From positions 30,995 through 94,994 of the forward strand of contig JAJPEP010000097.1 in the NCBI GenBank assembly GCA_021166845.1: a stretch of DNA of 64,000 nucleotides, in the 5' to 3' direction. This DNA comes from Thiobacillus sp. Lineage in GTDB: Bacteria; Pseudomonadota; Gammaproteobacteria; Burkholderiales; Thiobacillaceae. This document shows positions 55,063-64,000 of this stretch, one piece after another; the stretch's first letter is position 1; the number at the start of each line of letters is the position of its first letter. The position numbers were made by a program, and so were the translations under genes. Below the pieces are notes generated by a model that ran no database searches, was not told the DNA's origin, and saw nothing but the letters and a program-made list of their open reading frames with translations.

Positions 55063-56549
55063 TGGCGAATACCCAAAAAAACACAGGCGCCGGCCTGGCC
55101 GCATCGCAGGCGATCCGCGAATCCGTGCCGCACATTCTGGAACGGCTCGGCATCGACGTTGCCGAACTCGTCAACAACAGCGGCAAGGCCATGCCGGGCA
55201 CGGTGTTCGCCGCCTATCCCGGGGAGACGCGCGATGGCCGCGACTTCATCGCGCAGGCGGTGGCGCAGCGCGTCGACGGCGTGCTGTGGGAAGCCGACCA
55301 CTACCAGTGGGATCCCGTCCTTGATGTGCCCAACGCCGGGGTGCCCGGCCTGAAAACCCGCATCGGCGAAATCGCCGCCCACGTTTACGGCGAGCCTTCG
55401 CGCGCGCTGCACATGGTCGGCGTCACTGGCACCAACGGCAAGACCTCGGTGGCGCACTGGGTGGCGCAGGCATTCACGCGGCTGGGGCGCAAAACCGCCA
55501 TCATCGGCACCGTCGGCAACGGCTTCCCCGACGCGCTCACGCCCGCGCTCAACACCACGCCCGACGCCATCGACCTGCAGCAGCGCCTTGCGCTCTACCG
55601 GCGGCAGGGCGCGGCGGCGTGCGCGGTTGAAGTGTCGTCGCACGGCTTGGCGCAGGGACGGCTCAACGGCACGACGTTCAACGTCACGGTGCTGACCAAC
55701 CTGTCGCGCGACCATCTCGACTACCACGGCGACATGGACAGCTATGCCGATGCCAAGGCACGGCTGTTCAGCTGGCCGGGGCTGGAGTGGGTGGTGATCA
55801 ACGTCGACGATGCCTTCGGCCAGCGGCTGGAGTCGGAGACGCGGCCGGCGCGCGTCGCCGGCTATGGCTTCCAGCGCGGCGCCGTGGTGGGCGAAAAGCT
55901 GCGCCTGTCGCAGGCGGGCCTGCACCTCGCGGTGCGCACCGACTGGGGCAATGCCGAGATCGACGCGCCGCTCTTGGGCCGCTTCAATGCCGCCAACCTG
56001 CTCGCCGTGCTCACTACTTTGCTGGTTTCCGGCGTCAAGCTGGACGACGCCTGCCAGGCGCTGGCGCACATCGCGCCGCCGCCGGGGCGGATGCAGACCC
56101 TGGGCGGCAATGCGCATCCGCTGGTGGTGGTGGACTACGCCCACACCCCCGACGCGCTGGAGAAAGTGCTCGCCACCCTGCGTGAAATCGCCGGCGGCGG
56201 GCGGCTGATCTGCGTCTTCGGCTGCGGCGGCAACCGCGACCGCGGCAAACGCCCGCTGATGGGGCAGGCCGCCGCCGCGGGCGCCGACGAAGTCTGGATC
56301 ACCAGCGACAACCCGCGCAACGAAGACCCGCGCCACATCATCGACGACATCCTGGCGGGGGCCGGCAGCAAGCCGCGCGTCGAACCGGATCGCGCGCGCG
56401 CAATTTTCGAGGCCATCGGCGGCGCGCATCACGGCGACGTGGTGGTGATCGCCGGCAAGGGCCACGAGGAGTACCAGGAAGTCGCCGGCGCGCGGCTGTC
56501 GTTCTCCGACGTGGCGGTTGCCAAAAAAGCCCTGGAGGCGTGGACCTGA
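55062..56549 (+). CDS. murE: UDP-MurNAc-tripeptide synthetase
   Basis: 495 aa from the ATG in a TGATG overlap (GTG 55059 is an alternative). ATP site GTNGKTS (residues 123-129). The DNPR motif (416-419, followed by NEDP) marks meso-diaminopimelate as the amino acid added. The first ~60 residues (QKNTGAGLAASQAIRESV onward) carry a longer tail than E. coli MurE. Cytoplasmic step of peptidoglycan synthesis. Confidence 0.96.
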   Translation: MANTQKNTGAGLAASQAIRESVPHILERLGIDVAELVNNSGKAMPGTVFAAYPGETRDGRDFIAQAVAQRVDGVLWEADHYQWDPVLDVPNAGVPGLKTRIGEIAAHVYGEPSRALHMVGVTGTNGKTSVAHWVAQAFTRLGRKTAIIGTVGNGFPDALTPALNTTPDAIDLQQRLALYRRQGAAACAVEVSSHGLAQGRLNGTTFNVTVLTNLSRDHLDYHGDMDSYADAKARLFSWPGLEWVVINVDDAFGQRLESETRPARVAGYGFQRGAVVGEKLRLSQAGLHLAVRTDWGNAEIDAPLLGRFNAANLLAVLTTLLVSGVKLDDACQALAHIAPPPGRMQTLGGNAHPLVVVDYAHTPDALEKVLATLREIAGGGRLICVFGCGGNRDRGKRPLMGQAAAAGADEVWITSDNPRNEDPRHIIDDILAGAGSKPRVEPDRARAIFEAIGGAHHGDVVVIAGKGHEEYQEVAGARLSFSDVAVAKKALEAWT

Positions 56550-57937
56550 TGGCCATGATGCAACTTTCCGAAGCCGCCGCCATGCTCGGCGTGCCGTTTA
56601 ATGGTGTGGATGCCGAGGTGCTTCGCATCTCTACCGACAGCCGCAGCATCCAGCCGGGCGATCTCTTCATCGCGCTGCGCGGCGAAAAATTCGACGGCGG
56701 CGCTTTCGCCGCCCAGGCCTTGCAGCAGGGCGCGGCCGGTGTGGTGCTGGACGCCGCGCAGGCGCCCGAACTTGCCGCGGCCATCCGCGTCGACGACACC
56801 CGCCTCGCGCTCGGCAGGCTGGCCGCCGCCTGGCGCCGGCGCTTTGCGATTCCGGTCGTCGCCGTCACCGGCAGCAACGGCAAGACCACGGTGAAGGAAA
56901 TGCTGGCGGCCATCCTGCGGGTGGAAACCGGCTCCGACGCGGCCGTGCTGAAGACCGAAGGCAACCTCAACAACGACATCGGACTGCCGCTGATGCTGCT
57001 GCGCCTGCGCGGGACGCATCAGTTTGCGGTACTTGAAATGGGCATGAACCACGCGGGCGAAATCGACACCCTGACGCGGCTGGCGCGGCCGGACGTGGCG
57101 CTGGTCAACAACGCAATGACCGCGCACGTCGGCTTTCTCGGCTCGATCGAAAATATCGCCCGCGCCAAGGGCGAAATCTTCAACGGCCTGACGGATGCCG
57201 GCATTGCGGTATTCAACGCCGACGACCCGCATGCCGGGCTGTGGCGCGAATCCAACGCGCGGCGCTGCGTCGTTGATTTCGGCATCAGGCAGCCGGCCTC
57301 GGTGCGCGGGCACTACCAGCCCCGCGATTTCGGTTCGACACTTGCCGTCACCCTGCCCCATGCCTGCCTCGAGATCGCCCTGCAGGTGCCGGGCGAGCAT
57401 AACGCGATGAATGCGCTCGCCGCCGCCGCCGCCGCCTTCGCGCTCGACGTCAGCCTCCGCAGCATCGACGTGGGGCTGTCCGGCTTCACCGGCGTCAAGG
57501 GGCGCCTGCAAAGGAAGCCCGCGCTGCACGGCAGCACCTTCATCGACGACACCTACAATGCCAATCCCGATTCGGTGAAAGCCGCGCTGGCGGTGCTGGC
57601 GCGGCAACCCGGCCGAAAAGTACTGGTGCTGGGCGACATGGGCGAACTGGGCGCGGATGCGGTCGCCATGCACGCCCAGATCGGGCAGGCCGCGCGCGCG
57701 GCGGGCGTCGACCGCCTGCTTGCGCTGGGCGATTTGTCGAAGGAAACCGTTGCCGCGTTCGGCGCCGGTGCGATGCACTTCGAGCGCATCCAGGAACTTC
57801 TCGCCGAACTCGAGAACGAACTCGCGCCCGGCATCACCGTGCTGGTGAAAGGCTCGCGCTTCATGCAGATGGAGCGCGTTGTGCAAAGTTTCATGGAATA
57901 CCCGACGGCCTCGGCGCCTGGGCAAGAGGGACACTGA
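56549..57937 (+). CDS. murF: UDP-MurNAc-pentapeptide synthetase
   Basis: 462 aa from the ATG in a TGATG overlap with murE; GGAGG lies 10 nt upstream, and further ATG codons follow at once. Mur ligase ATP motif [16 protein letters not shown] near residue 110, central [10 protein letters not shown] and [18 protein letters not shown], and C-terminal [17 protein letters not shown]. Adds D-Ala-D-Ala to the UDP-MurNAc-tripeptide. Confidence 0.96.
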   Translation: MAMMQLSEAAAMLGVPFNGVDAEVLRISTDSRSIQPGDLFIALRGEKFDGGAFAAQALQQGAAGVVLDAAQAPELAAAIRVDDTRLALGRLAAAWRRRFAIPVVAVTGSNGKTTVKEMLAAILRVETGSDAAVLKTEGNLNNDIGLPLMLLRLRGTHQFAVLEMGMNHAGEIDTLTRLARPDVALVNNAMTAHVGFLGSIENIARAKGEIFNGLTDAGIAVFNADDPHAGLWRESNARRCVVDFGIRQPASVRGHYQPRDFGSTLAVTLPHACLEIALQVPGEHNAMNALAAAAAAFALDVSLRSIDVGLSGFTGVKGRLQRKPALHGSTFIDDTYNANPDSVKAALAVLARQPGRKVLVLGDMGELGADAVAMHAQIGQAARAAGVDRLLALGDLSKETVAAFGAGAMHFERIQELLAELENELAPGITVLVKGSRFMQMERVVQSFMEYPTASAPGQEGH

Positions 57938-57938
57938 C

Positions 57939-59020
<1,082 letters not shown>

Positions 59021-59024
<4 letters not shown>

Positions 59025-60430
59025 ACTACGACAGCTTGAACCTTTCCGGCAAGAACGTCCTGGTGCTCGGCCTGGGCGACACCGGTTTGTCGTGCGCGCG
59101 CTGGCTGGCGGCGCGCGGCACGCGGGTGAGCGTGGCCGACACCCGCGAAGCGCCGCCGCATGCGGCGCGGCTGGCCGAATGGCTGCCCGGGGTGCCGCTT
59201 CACACCGGCCCCTTCGACGATGCGCTGCTGCAGTCGACCGAATTGCTGGTGGTCAGCCCCGGCGTGCCGCTGGCCGACCCTGCGGTCGCCCGCGCGATTG
59301 CGGCAGGAATCGAGACGGTGGGCGACATCGAGTTGTTCGCCCGCGCCATCCGCGCGCTCAACGCCCAGCGAGAGCACCCGATGCGGGTGATCGCCATCAC
59401 CGGCAGCAACGGCAAGAGCACCGTCACCGCGATGTGCGGCGACATGTGCCGAATGGCGGGGCTCGTCACCTGCGTGGCAGGCAACATCGGCCTGCCGGTG
59501 CTGGACGCGCTGATCGAGATCGAGCGGGGCATCGCGCCGGCGCCGCAGGCATGGGCGCTGGAGCTGTCGTCGTTCCAGCTCGAAACGACCTCCAGCCTCA
59601 ACGCCGATGCCGCCACCGTGCTCAATCTGTCGGAAGACCACATGGATCGCTATCCCGACATGGATGCCTACGCGGCCGCGAAGGCGCGGATTTTCAGCGG
59701 CGACGGCGTGCAGGTGCTGAACCGCGACGATGCGCGCACCCTGGCGATGGCGCTGCCGGGCCGCCGTGTGGTTACCTTCGGCTTCGGCCTCGACCGCAGC
59801 CCGAAGGACGAGAACTTTGGCCTGTGCGAGGATGAACTCTGCTTCGACGGCGACATGCTGATGCCGCTGTCCGCGCTGCCGGTGGCCGGGCTGCATAACG
59901 CCGCCAATGCCCTGGCGGCGCTGGCGCTGACCCGTGCGCTGGGCCTGCCGATGGAAGCGCTGCTGCGCGGGCTGCTGCATTTCAAGGGCTTGCCGCACCG
60001 TGTGGAGAAGGTCGCCGAGATCGACGGCGTGACCTGGTACGACGACTCCAAGGGCACCAACGTCGGCGCCACCGAGGCCGCCCTCTACGGCATGGGAAAA
60101 AGAAAGGCGGTGGTGATCCTGGGCGGCGACGGCAAGGGGCAGGACTTCGGTCCGCTCAAGGCCGCGGTCGAGGCCAACGCCCGCGCGGTGGTGCTGATCG
60201 GGCGCGATGCACCCTTGATCGCCGCCGCCATCGAGGGAAGCGGCGTGGAAAGCCATCGTGCGGCCAGTCTGCGGGAAGCGGTCGAGCAGGCGCATCGCCT
60301 GGCGCAACCCGGCGATGCAGTGCTGCTGTCGCCCGCGTGCGCCAGCTTCGACATGTTCCGCAACTACATCCACCGCGCCGAAGTGTTTGTCGACGCCGTG
60401 AACCAGCTGGCAGCGGAAAAGGCAGGTTGA
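59021..60430 (+). CDS. murD: UDP-MurNAc-L-Ala:D-Glu ligase
   Basis: 469 aa. N-terminal [17 protein letters not shown]ossmann part, ATP motif [13 protein letters not shown] near residue 125, the [14 protein letters not shown] block and the C-terminal [17 protein letters not shown]. Adds D-glutamate to UDP-MurNAc-L-Ala. Overlaps mraY; ftsW begins 2 nt downstream. Confidence 0.96.
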
Positions 60431-60432
60431 CG

Positions 60433-61590
60433 ATGCTTTACGCCGCGCGCCCCCCGCAACCCCGTGCCGAATTCGACTTCAGCCTGCTATGGCTGGCGCT
60501 CGGCCTGCTGGCGCTCGGCCTCGTGATGGTCTACTCCGCCTCGCTCGCGATTGCCGAAGCGTCCCGCTACACCGGCCATAACGGCGAATTCTATCTGCTG
60601 CGGCAAGGCCTGTTCATCGCTCTTGGCGTCGGCGCCGGCATTGCCGCCTTCCAGGTGCCGATGCGGGCGTGGCAACAGGCCGCGCCATTTCTGTTTCTCG
60701 CCGGCCTGCTGCTGCTGGTGGTGGTGCTGATACCCGGTATCGGACGCGAGGTCAACGGCAGCCGCCGCTGGATTCCGCTCGGCTTCGCCAACCTGCAGCC
60801 GTCCGAACTGATGAAGTTTCTCGCTGTCCTGTACGCCGCCGACTACACCACGCGCAAGGCCGCCTTCATGCACGACTTCAAGAAGAGCTTTTTGCCGATG
60901 GCCGCGGTGATGATGCTGGCCGGCGCCCTGTTGCTGAGCGAGCCGGATTTCGGCGCCTTCGTGGTGATTATTGCGATCGCCATGGGCATTCTGTTTCTGG
61001 GCGGGCTCAACTGGAAGCTGTTTGCCGGCCTGGCGGCGGTGCTGATGATCGGGTTCGCGCTGCTGATCTTCACTTCGGAATACCGGATGCAGCGCATCCT
61101 CGGCTTCCTGGATCCGTTCGCCGACCCCTACGGCAAGGGCTATCAGCTGTCGCACGCGCTGATCGCCTTCGGACGCGGCGAATGGCTGGGGCTGGGACTG
61201 GGCGGCAGCGTCGAAAAGCTGTTCTACCTGCCCGAGGCGCACACCGACTTCCTGCTCGCCGTCATCGCCGAGGAATTCGGCTTCATCGGCGTGGCAGTGG
61301 TGATCGGGCTGTTCGCCTGGCTCATCGTCAAGGCCTTCCTGATCGGCCATCGCGCCGCCCAGCTGGAGCGCAACTTCTGCGCGCTGGCGGCGCAGGGCAT
61401 CGGCATCTGGCTCGGCGTGCAGGCGCTCATCAACATGGGGGTGAACGTCGGCCTGCTGCCGACCAAGGGCCTGACCCTGCCCTTCCTGTCGTTCGGCGGC
61501 AGCGGCATCGTCGCCAACTGCCTGGCGATTGCCGTGCTGCTGCGCATCGACTGGGAGCACCGGCAGATGATGCGGGGGAAGACGTTTTGA
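60433..61590 (+). CDS. ftsW: Septal peptidoglycan glycosyltransferase FtsW
   Basis: 385 aa from ATG 60433, SEDS family with about ten helices. Conserved: [53 protein letters not shown], and [17 protein letters not shown] near the C-terminus. It polymerises glycan with FtsI at the septum. The end of the gene is followed by a dispersed repeat rather than by murG directly. Confidence 0.96.
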   Translation: MLYAARPPQPRAEFDFSLLWLALGLLALGLVMVYSASLAIAEASRYTGHNGEFYLLRQGLFIALGVGAGIAAFQVPMRAWQQAAPFLFLAGLLLLVVVLIPGIGREVNGSRRWIPLGFANLQPSELMKFLAVLYAADYTTRKAAFMHDFKKSFLPMAAVMMLAGALLLSEPDFGAFVVIIAIAMGILFLGGLNWKLFAGLAAVLMIGFALLIFTSEYRMQRILGFLDPFADPYGKGYQLSHALIAFGRGEWLGLGLGGSVEKLFYLPEAHTDFLLAVIAEEFGFIGVAVVIGLFAWLIVKAFLIGHRAAQLERNFCALAAQGIGIWLGVQALINMGVNVGLLPTKGLTLPFLSFGGSGIVANCLAIAVLLRIDWEHRQMMRGKTF

Positions 61591-61602
61591 ACAGCAAAAA
61601 AA

Positions 61603-61713
61603 TCTTCACCACAGAGGCACGGAGGCACGGAGAACTGCATTTAAACGGTTGTCTTCGTGTCCCAAGGGATACCGTCCCTGCGGGACAAATCTCCGTGCCT
61701 CTGCGGTTAAAGA
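61603..61713. repeat. Imperfect inverted repeat element between ftsW and murG
   Basis: The outer ends are near-complementary: CACAGAGGCACGGAGGCACG with TCTTCACC before it on the left, and TCTCCGTGCCTCTGCGGTTA on the right. Inside is a smaller dyad around GGGATACCGTCCCTGCGGGAC. Sequences of the ACCACAGAGGCAC type recur in proteobacterial intergenic regions (from memory). It separates two dcw genes that otherwise abut. Confidence 0.7.
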
Positions 61714-61723
61714 GTTTTCAAGC

Positions 61724-62860
61724 ATGACTGCCAACCGCACCCACATGGTCATGGCCGGCGGCACCGGCGGCCACGTCTACCCGGCGCTGGCGGTGGCGGA
61801 CGAGATGCGCGCGCGCGGCTGGGACGTGTTCTGGCTCGGCACCCGAAGCGGCCTTGAGGCGCGCGTGGTGCCGGCGGCCGGAATCGACATGGTATGGATG
61901 TCGATGGGCGGCGTGCGCGGCAAGGGTCTGCTGAAGAAACTGCTGCTGCCGCTGACGCTGCTGGTCGCCTTCTGGCAAAGCCTGCGCGCCATCCTGCTGC
62001 GCCGGCCCGACGTCGTGCTCGGCATGGGCGGCTACACCGCCTTTCCCGGCGGCATGATGGCGAGCTTGCTCAACCGGCCGCTGGTGATCCACGAACAGAA
62101 CTCGGTCGGCGGGCTCACCAACCGCGTGCTGGCCTGTCTGGCCGATCGCGTGCTGACCGCTTTCCCCAAGGTGTTCACCCACGCGCACGACAAACCGATT
62201 CCGTGCCGCCGCGTGGCGACCGAATGGGTGGGCAACCCGGTCCGCGCGGACATTGCAGCGCTGCTGGCGGCGCGTCGCGCCGACCGCAGCGGCCCGCTGC
62301 GCCTGCTGGTGGTCGGCGGCAGCCTCGGCGCGCAGGCCCTGAACGAACGGGTGCCGCAGGCGCTGGCGCTGCTGCCGGCCGGGCATCGCCCGCAGGTGGT
62401 GCATCAGTCCGGCCGCCAGCATCTCGATGCCCTGCGCGCGAACTATGCCGCCGCCGGGGTGGACGCCGAGGTGCGCGACTACATCGAGGACATGGCCGCC
62501 GAGTACCAGGCGTGCGACGTTGCCATCTGCCGCGCCGGCGCGATGACGGTGGCCGAGCTGGCGTGTGCCGGCGTGCCGGCGCTGCTGGTGCCTTTCCCGT
62601 TCGCGGTGGACGACCATCAGACGGGCAACGCCGAATTCCTCGCCGACGCCGGCGCGGCCTGGCTGATTCAGCAGAAAGACCTGAGCGCGGAAAAGCTGGC
62701 GGCGCTGATCGGCGGACTCGACCGCGCCACGCTTGCCGCCATGTCGGACAAGGCGCGCGCGCTGGCGAAACCCGATGCAACCCGGCAGGTAGCCGATATT
62801 TGCGAGACACTGGCCGAGGGGTCAGGGGTCAGGGGTCAGGGGTCAGGAAAAAACGCATGA
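61724..62860 (+). CDS. murG: UDP-GlcNAc:lipid I GlcNAc transferase
   Basis: 378 aa from ATG 61724. GT28 fold: [20 protein letters not shown] near the N-terminus, [37 protein letters not shown], and the UDP-GlcNAc site [24 protein letters not shown]. Converts lipid I to lipid II at the inner membrane. The last ~12 residues ([14 protein letters not shown]) come from a GGGGTCA tandem repeat, so the C-terminus is an extension. No ribosome site is obvious after the preceding repeat. Confidence 0.95.
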   Translation: MTANRTHMVMAGGTGGHVYPALAVADEMRARGWDVFWLGTRSGLEARVVPAAGIDMVWMSMGGVRGKGLLKKLLLPLTLLVAFWQSLRAILLRRPDVVLGMGGYTAFPGGMMASLLNRPLVIHEQNSVGGLTNRVLACLADRVLTAFPKVFTHAHDKPIPCRRVATEWVGNPVRADIAALLAARRADRSGPLRLLVVGGSLGAQALNERVPQALALLPAGHRPQVVHQSGRQHLDALRANYAAAGVDAEVRDYIEDMAAEYQACDVAICRAGAMTVAELACAGVPALLVPFPFAVDDHQTGNAEFLADAGAAWLIQQKDLSAEKLAALIGGLDRATLAAMSDKARALAKPDATRQVADICETLAEGSGVRGQGSGKNA

Positions 62861-62904
62861 GCCACCTCACCCCTCACTCCTCACGCCTCACCGCCCGGAG
62901 GGCA
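62818..62904. repeat. GGGGTCA tandem repeat and complementary half, between murG and murC
   Basis: Four head-to-tail GGGGTCA units (62818-62845) lie inside the 3' end of murG. Downstream, 62874-62891 is of the CTCACCCCTCACTCCTC kind, roughly complementary, so the two halves can fold together. It is a small mobile-repeat-like insertion, similar in nature to the one before murG. Confidence 0.65.
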
Positions 62905-62906
62905 AG

Positions 62907-64000
62907 ATGAAGCACGCCGTCAAACACATCCACTTCGTCGGCATCGGCGGCGTCGGCATGAGCGGCATCGCCGAGGTGCTGCTGAATCTGGGCTACGCGG
63001 TGTCGGGCTCCGATCTGGCCGACAGTGCGGTGACGCAGCGGCTGGCGGCGTTCGGCGCGCGTATTTACCGCGGCCACGCCGCCGGCCATATCGCCGGCGC
63101 CGACGTGGTGGTGACGTCGACGGCGGTGCAGGAATCCAATCCCGAAGTGATCGCGGCGCGCGAGAACAAGATCCCCATCGTGCCGCGCGCGCTGATGCTC
63201 GCCGAGCTGATGCGCCTGAAGCAGGGCATCGCGGTGGCCGGCACCCACGGCAAGACCACCACCACCAGCCTGGTCGCCAGCATTCTCGGCGAGGCGGGGA
63301 TGGACCCGACCTATGTGATTGGCGGCAAGCTGACCGCGGCGGGCACCAACGCGCGGCTGGGGCAGGGCGACTTCCTGGTGGCCGAGGCCGACGAATCCGA
63401 CGCCTCGTTCCTCTACCTGACGCCGGTGATCGCGATCGTCACCAACATCGACGCCGATCACATGGAGACCTACGGCCACGACTTCGAACGGCTGAAGCTG
63501 GCCTTCGTCGACTTCTGCCAGCGGCTGCCCTTCTACGGCATGGCGGTGCTGTGCCTCGACGACCCGAACGTGCGCGAAATCCTGCCGCGCATCACCAAGC
63601 CGATCACCACCTACGGCTTCGACGAAACGGCCCAGGTGCGCGCAGTCGATGCGCGCTTCGAGCACGGACGGATGCATTTCGGCGTCAGGCGCGAAGGCAT
63701 GCCCGACCTCGACGTGATGCTGAACCACCCCGGCATGCACAACGTGCTGAACGCGCTGGCCGCCATCGCGGTGGCGACCGAGGTTGACGCCAGCGACGCC
63801 GCCATCGTCAAGGCGCTGGCCGAATTCCATGGCGTCGGTCGCCGCTTCCAGCGCTACGGGGAGATCGCCGCGAAGGATGGCGGGCATTACACCCTGGTCG
63901 ACGACTATGGCCACCATCCGGTGGAAATGGCGGCCACCCTGGCCGCCGTGCGCGGCGCCTTCCCCGGACGCCGGCTGGTGCTGGTGTTCCAGCCGCACCG
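62907..64000 (+). CDS. murC: UDP-MurNAc:L-Ala ligase, cut by window end
   Basis: First 364 codons of murC, ATG 62907 with CGGAGG 5 nt upstream; the frame is open to the last base. N-terminal [23 protein letters not shown] loop [11 protein letters not shown] (G112-K116-T117), [10 protein letters not shown], and [14 protein letters not shown] near the edge. Adds L-Ala to UDP-MurNAc. Follows murG after the repeat insertion; ddl, ftsQ, ftsA and ftsZ are expected beyond the window. Confidence 0.96.
   Translation, partial: MKHAVKHIHFVGIGGVGMSGIAEVLLNLGYAVSGSDLADSAVTQRLAAFGARIYRGHAAGHIAGADVVVTSTAVQESNPEVIAARENKIPIVPRALMLAELMRLKQGIAVAGTHGKTTTTSLVASILGEAGMDPTYVIGGKLTAAGTNARLGQGDFLVAEADESDASFLYLTPVIAIVTNIDADHMETYGHDFERLKLAFVDFCQRLPFYGMAVLCLDDPNVREILPRITKPITTYGFDETAQVRAVDARFEHGRMHFGVRREGMPDLDVMLNHPGMHNVLNALAAIAVATEVDASDAAIVKALAEFHGVGRRFQRYGEIAAKDGGHYTLVDDYGHHPVEMAATLAAVRGAFPGRRLVLVFQPH

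Overview
The window looks like chromosomal DNA of a betaproteobacterium. The evidence is the high GC content, a complete Gram-negative cell-wall/division (dcw) cluster with tightly overlapping genes, a type-A RNase P RNA, the SpoVR/YeaH/PrkA trio, and an rsmI/yraN/diaA/dolP neighbourhood. The many periplasmic c-type cytochromes suggest a respiratory, possibly chemolithotrophic lineage (Nitrosomonadales-like). That placement is an inference, not a sequence match.

1-8.2 kb: the end of a YbhF-S-R-like ABC exporter (ATPase plus two ABC-2 permeases) is followed by a TetR-type regulator with no recognisable DNA-binding domain, a four-helix membrane protein, a secreted Gly-rich protein, a monohaem cytochrome, a His-rich periplasmic protein and an OmpR/EnvZ-type two-component system. 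8.2-14.2 kb, minus strand: a FadL-type channel, a lipoprotein, a cytochrome fused to a rhodanese-like domain that lacks its catalytic cysteine, two more cytochromes, a DUF2892 membrane protein and an OprB porin. 14.5-19.8 kb: a patatin-like lipoprotein, an intact TetR regulator followed by a close second copy of the 3.7 kb membrane protein, a beta-CASP nuclease and outer-membrane phospholipase A.

20-28 kb is accessory in character. It holds a MocR regulator with a clear operator and a divergent NTF2-like/LysE pair, an IS3 remnant, a LysR regulator divergent from a DUF4395/thioredoxin/methyltransferase set, then a lower-GC stretch with an OsmC protein and a quinone-oxidoreductase gene placed between GTTAGCC sites like an integron cassette. 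27-40 kb is more conserved: a trypsin-like protease, TviB/TviC-type nucleotide-sugar enzymes, an HDOD-GAF protein, DacB, a glycine-zipper protein, PyrR, UbiD, DolP, DiaA, YraN, RsmI and PyrC.

40.4-46.0 kb is the best candidate for an unusual system. An SbcD-like nuclease overlaps a gene for an SMC-like ATPase without a zinc hook. They are followed by a TumE/TumA-type toxin-antitoxin pair with an operator palindrome on its start codon, a dGTPase fragment fused end-to-end with a truncated tyrosine recombinase, and a perfect 30-bp palindrome. This reads as a defence-type island at an integration hot spot.

46-51 kb carries spoVR-yeaH-prkA (minus strand) and rnpB. 51.5-64 kb is the dcw cluster mraZ-rsmH-ftsL-ftsI-murE-murF-mraY-murD-ftsW-murG-murC (the last cut by the window edge), driven from a sigma70-like promoter overlapped by four MraZ boxes. 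Two dispersed-repeat insertions interrupt it, either side of murG.
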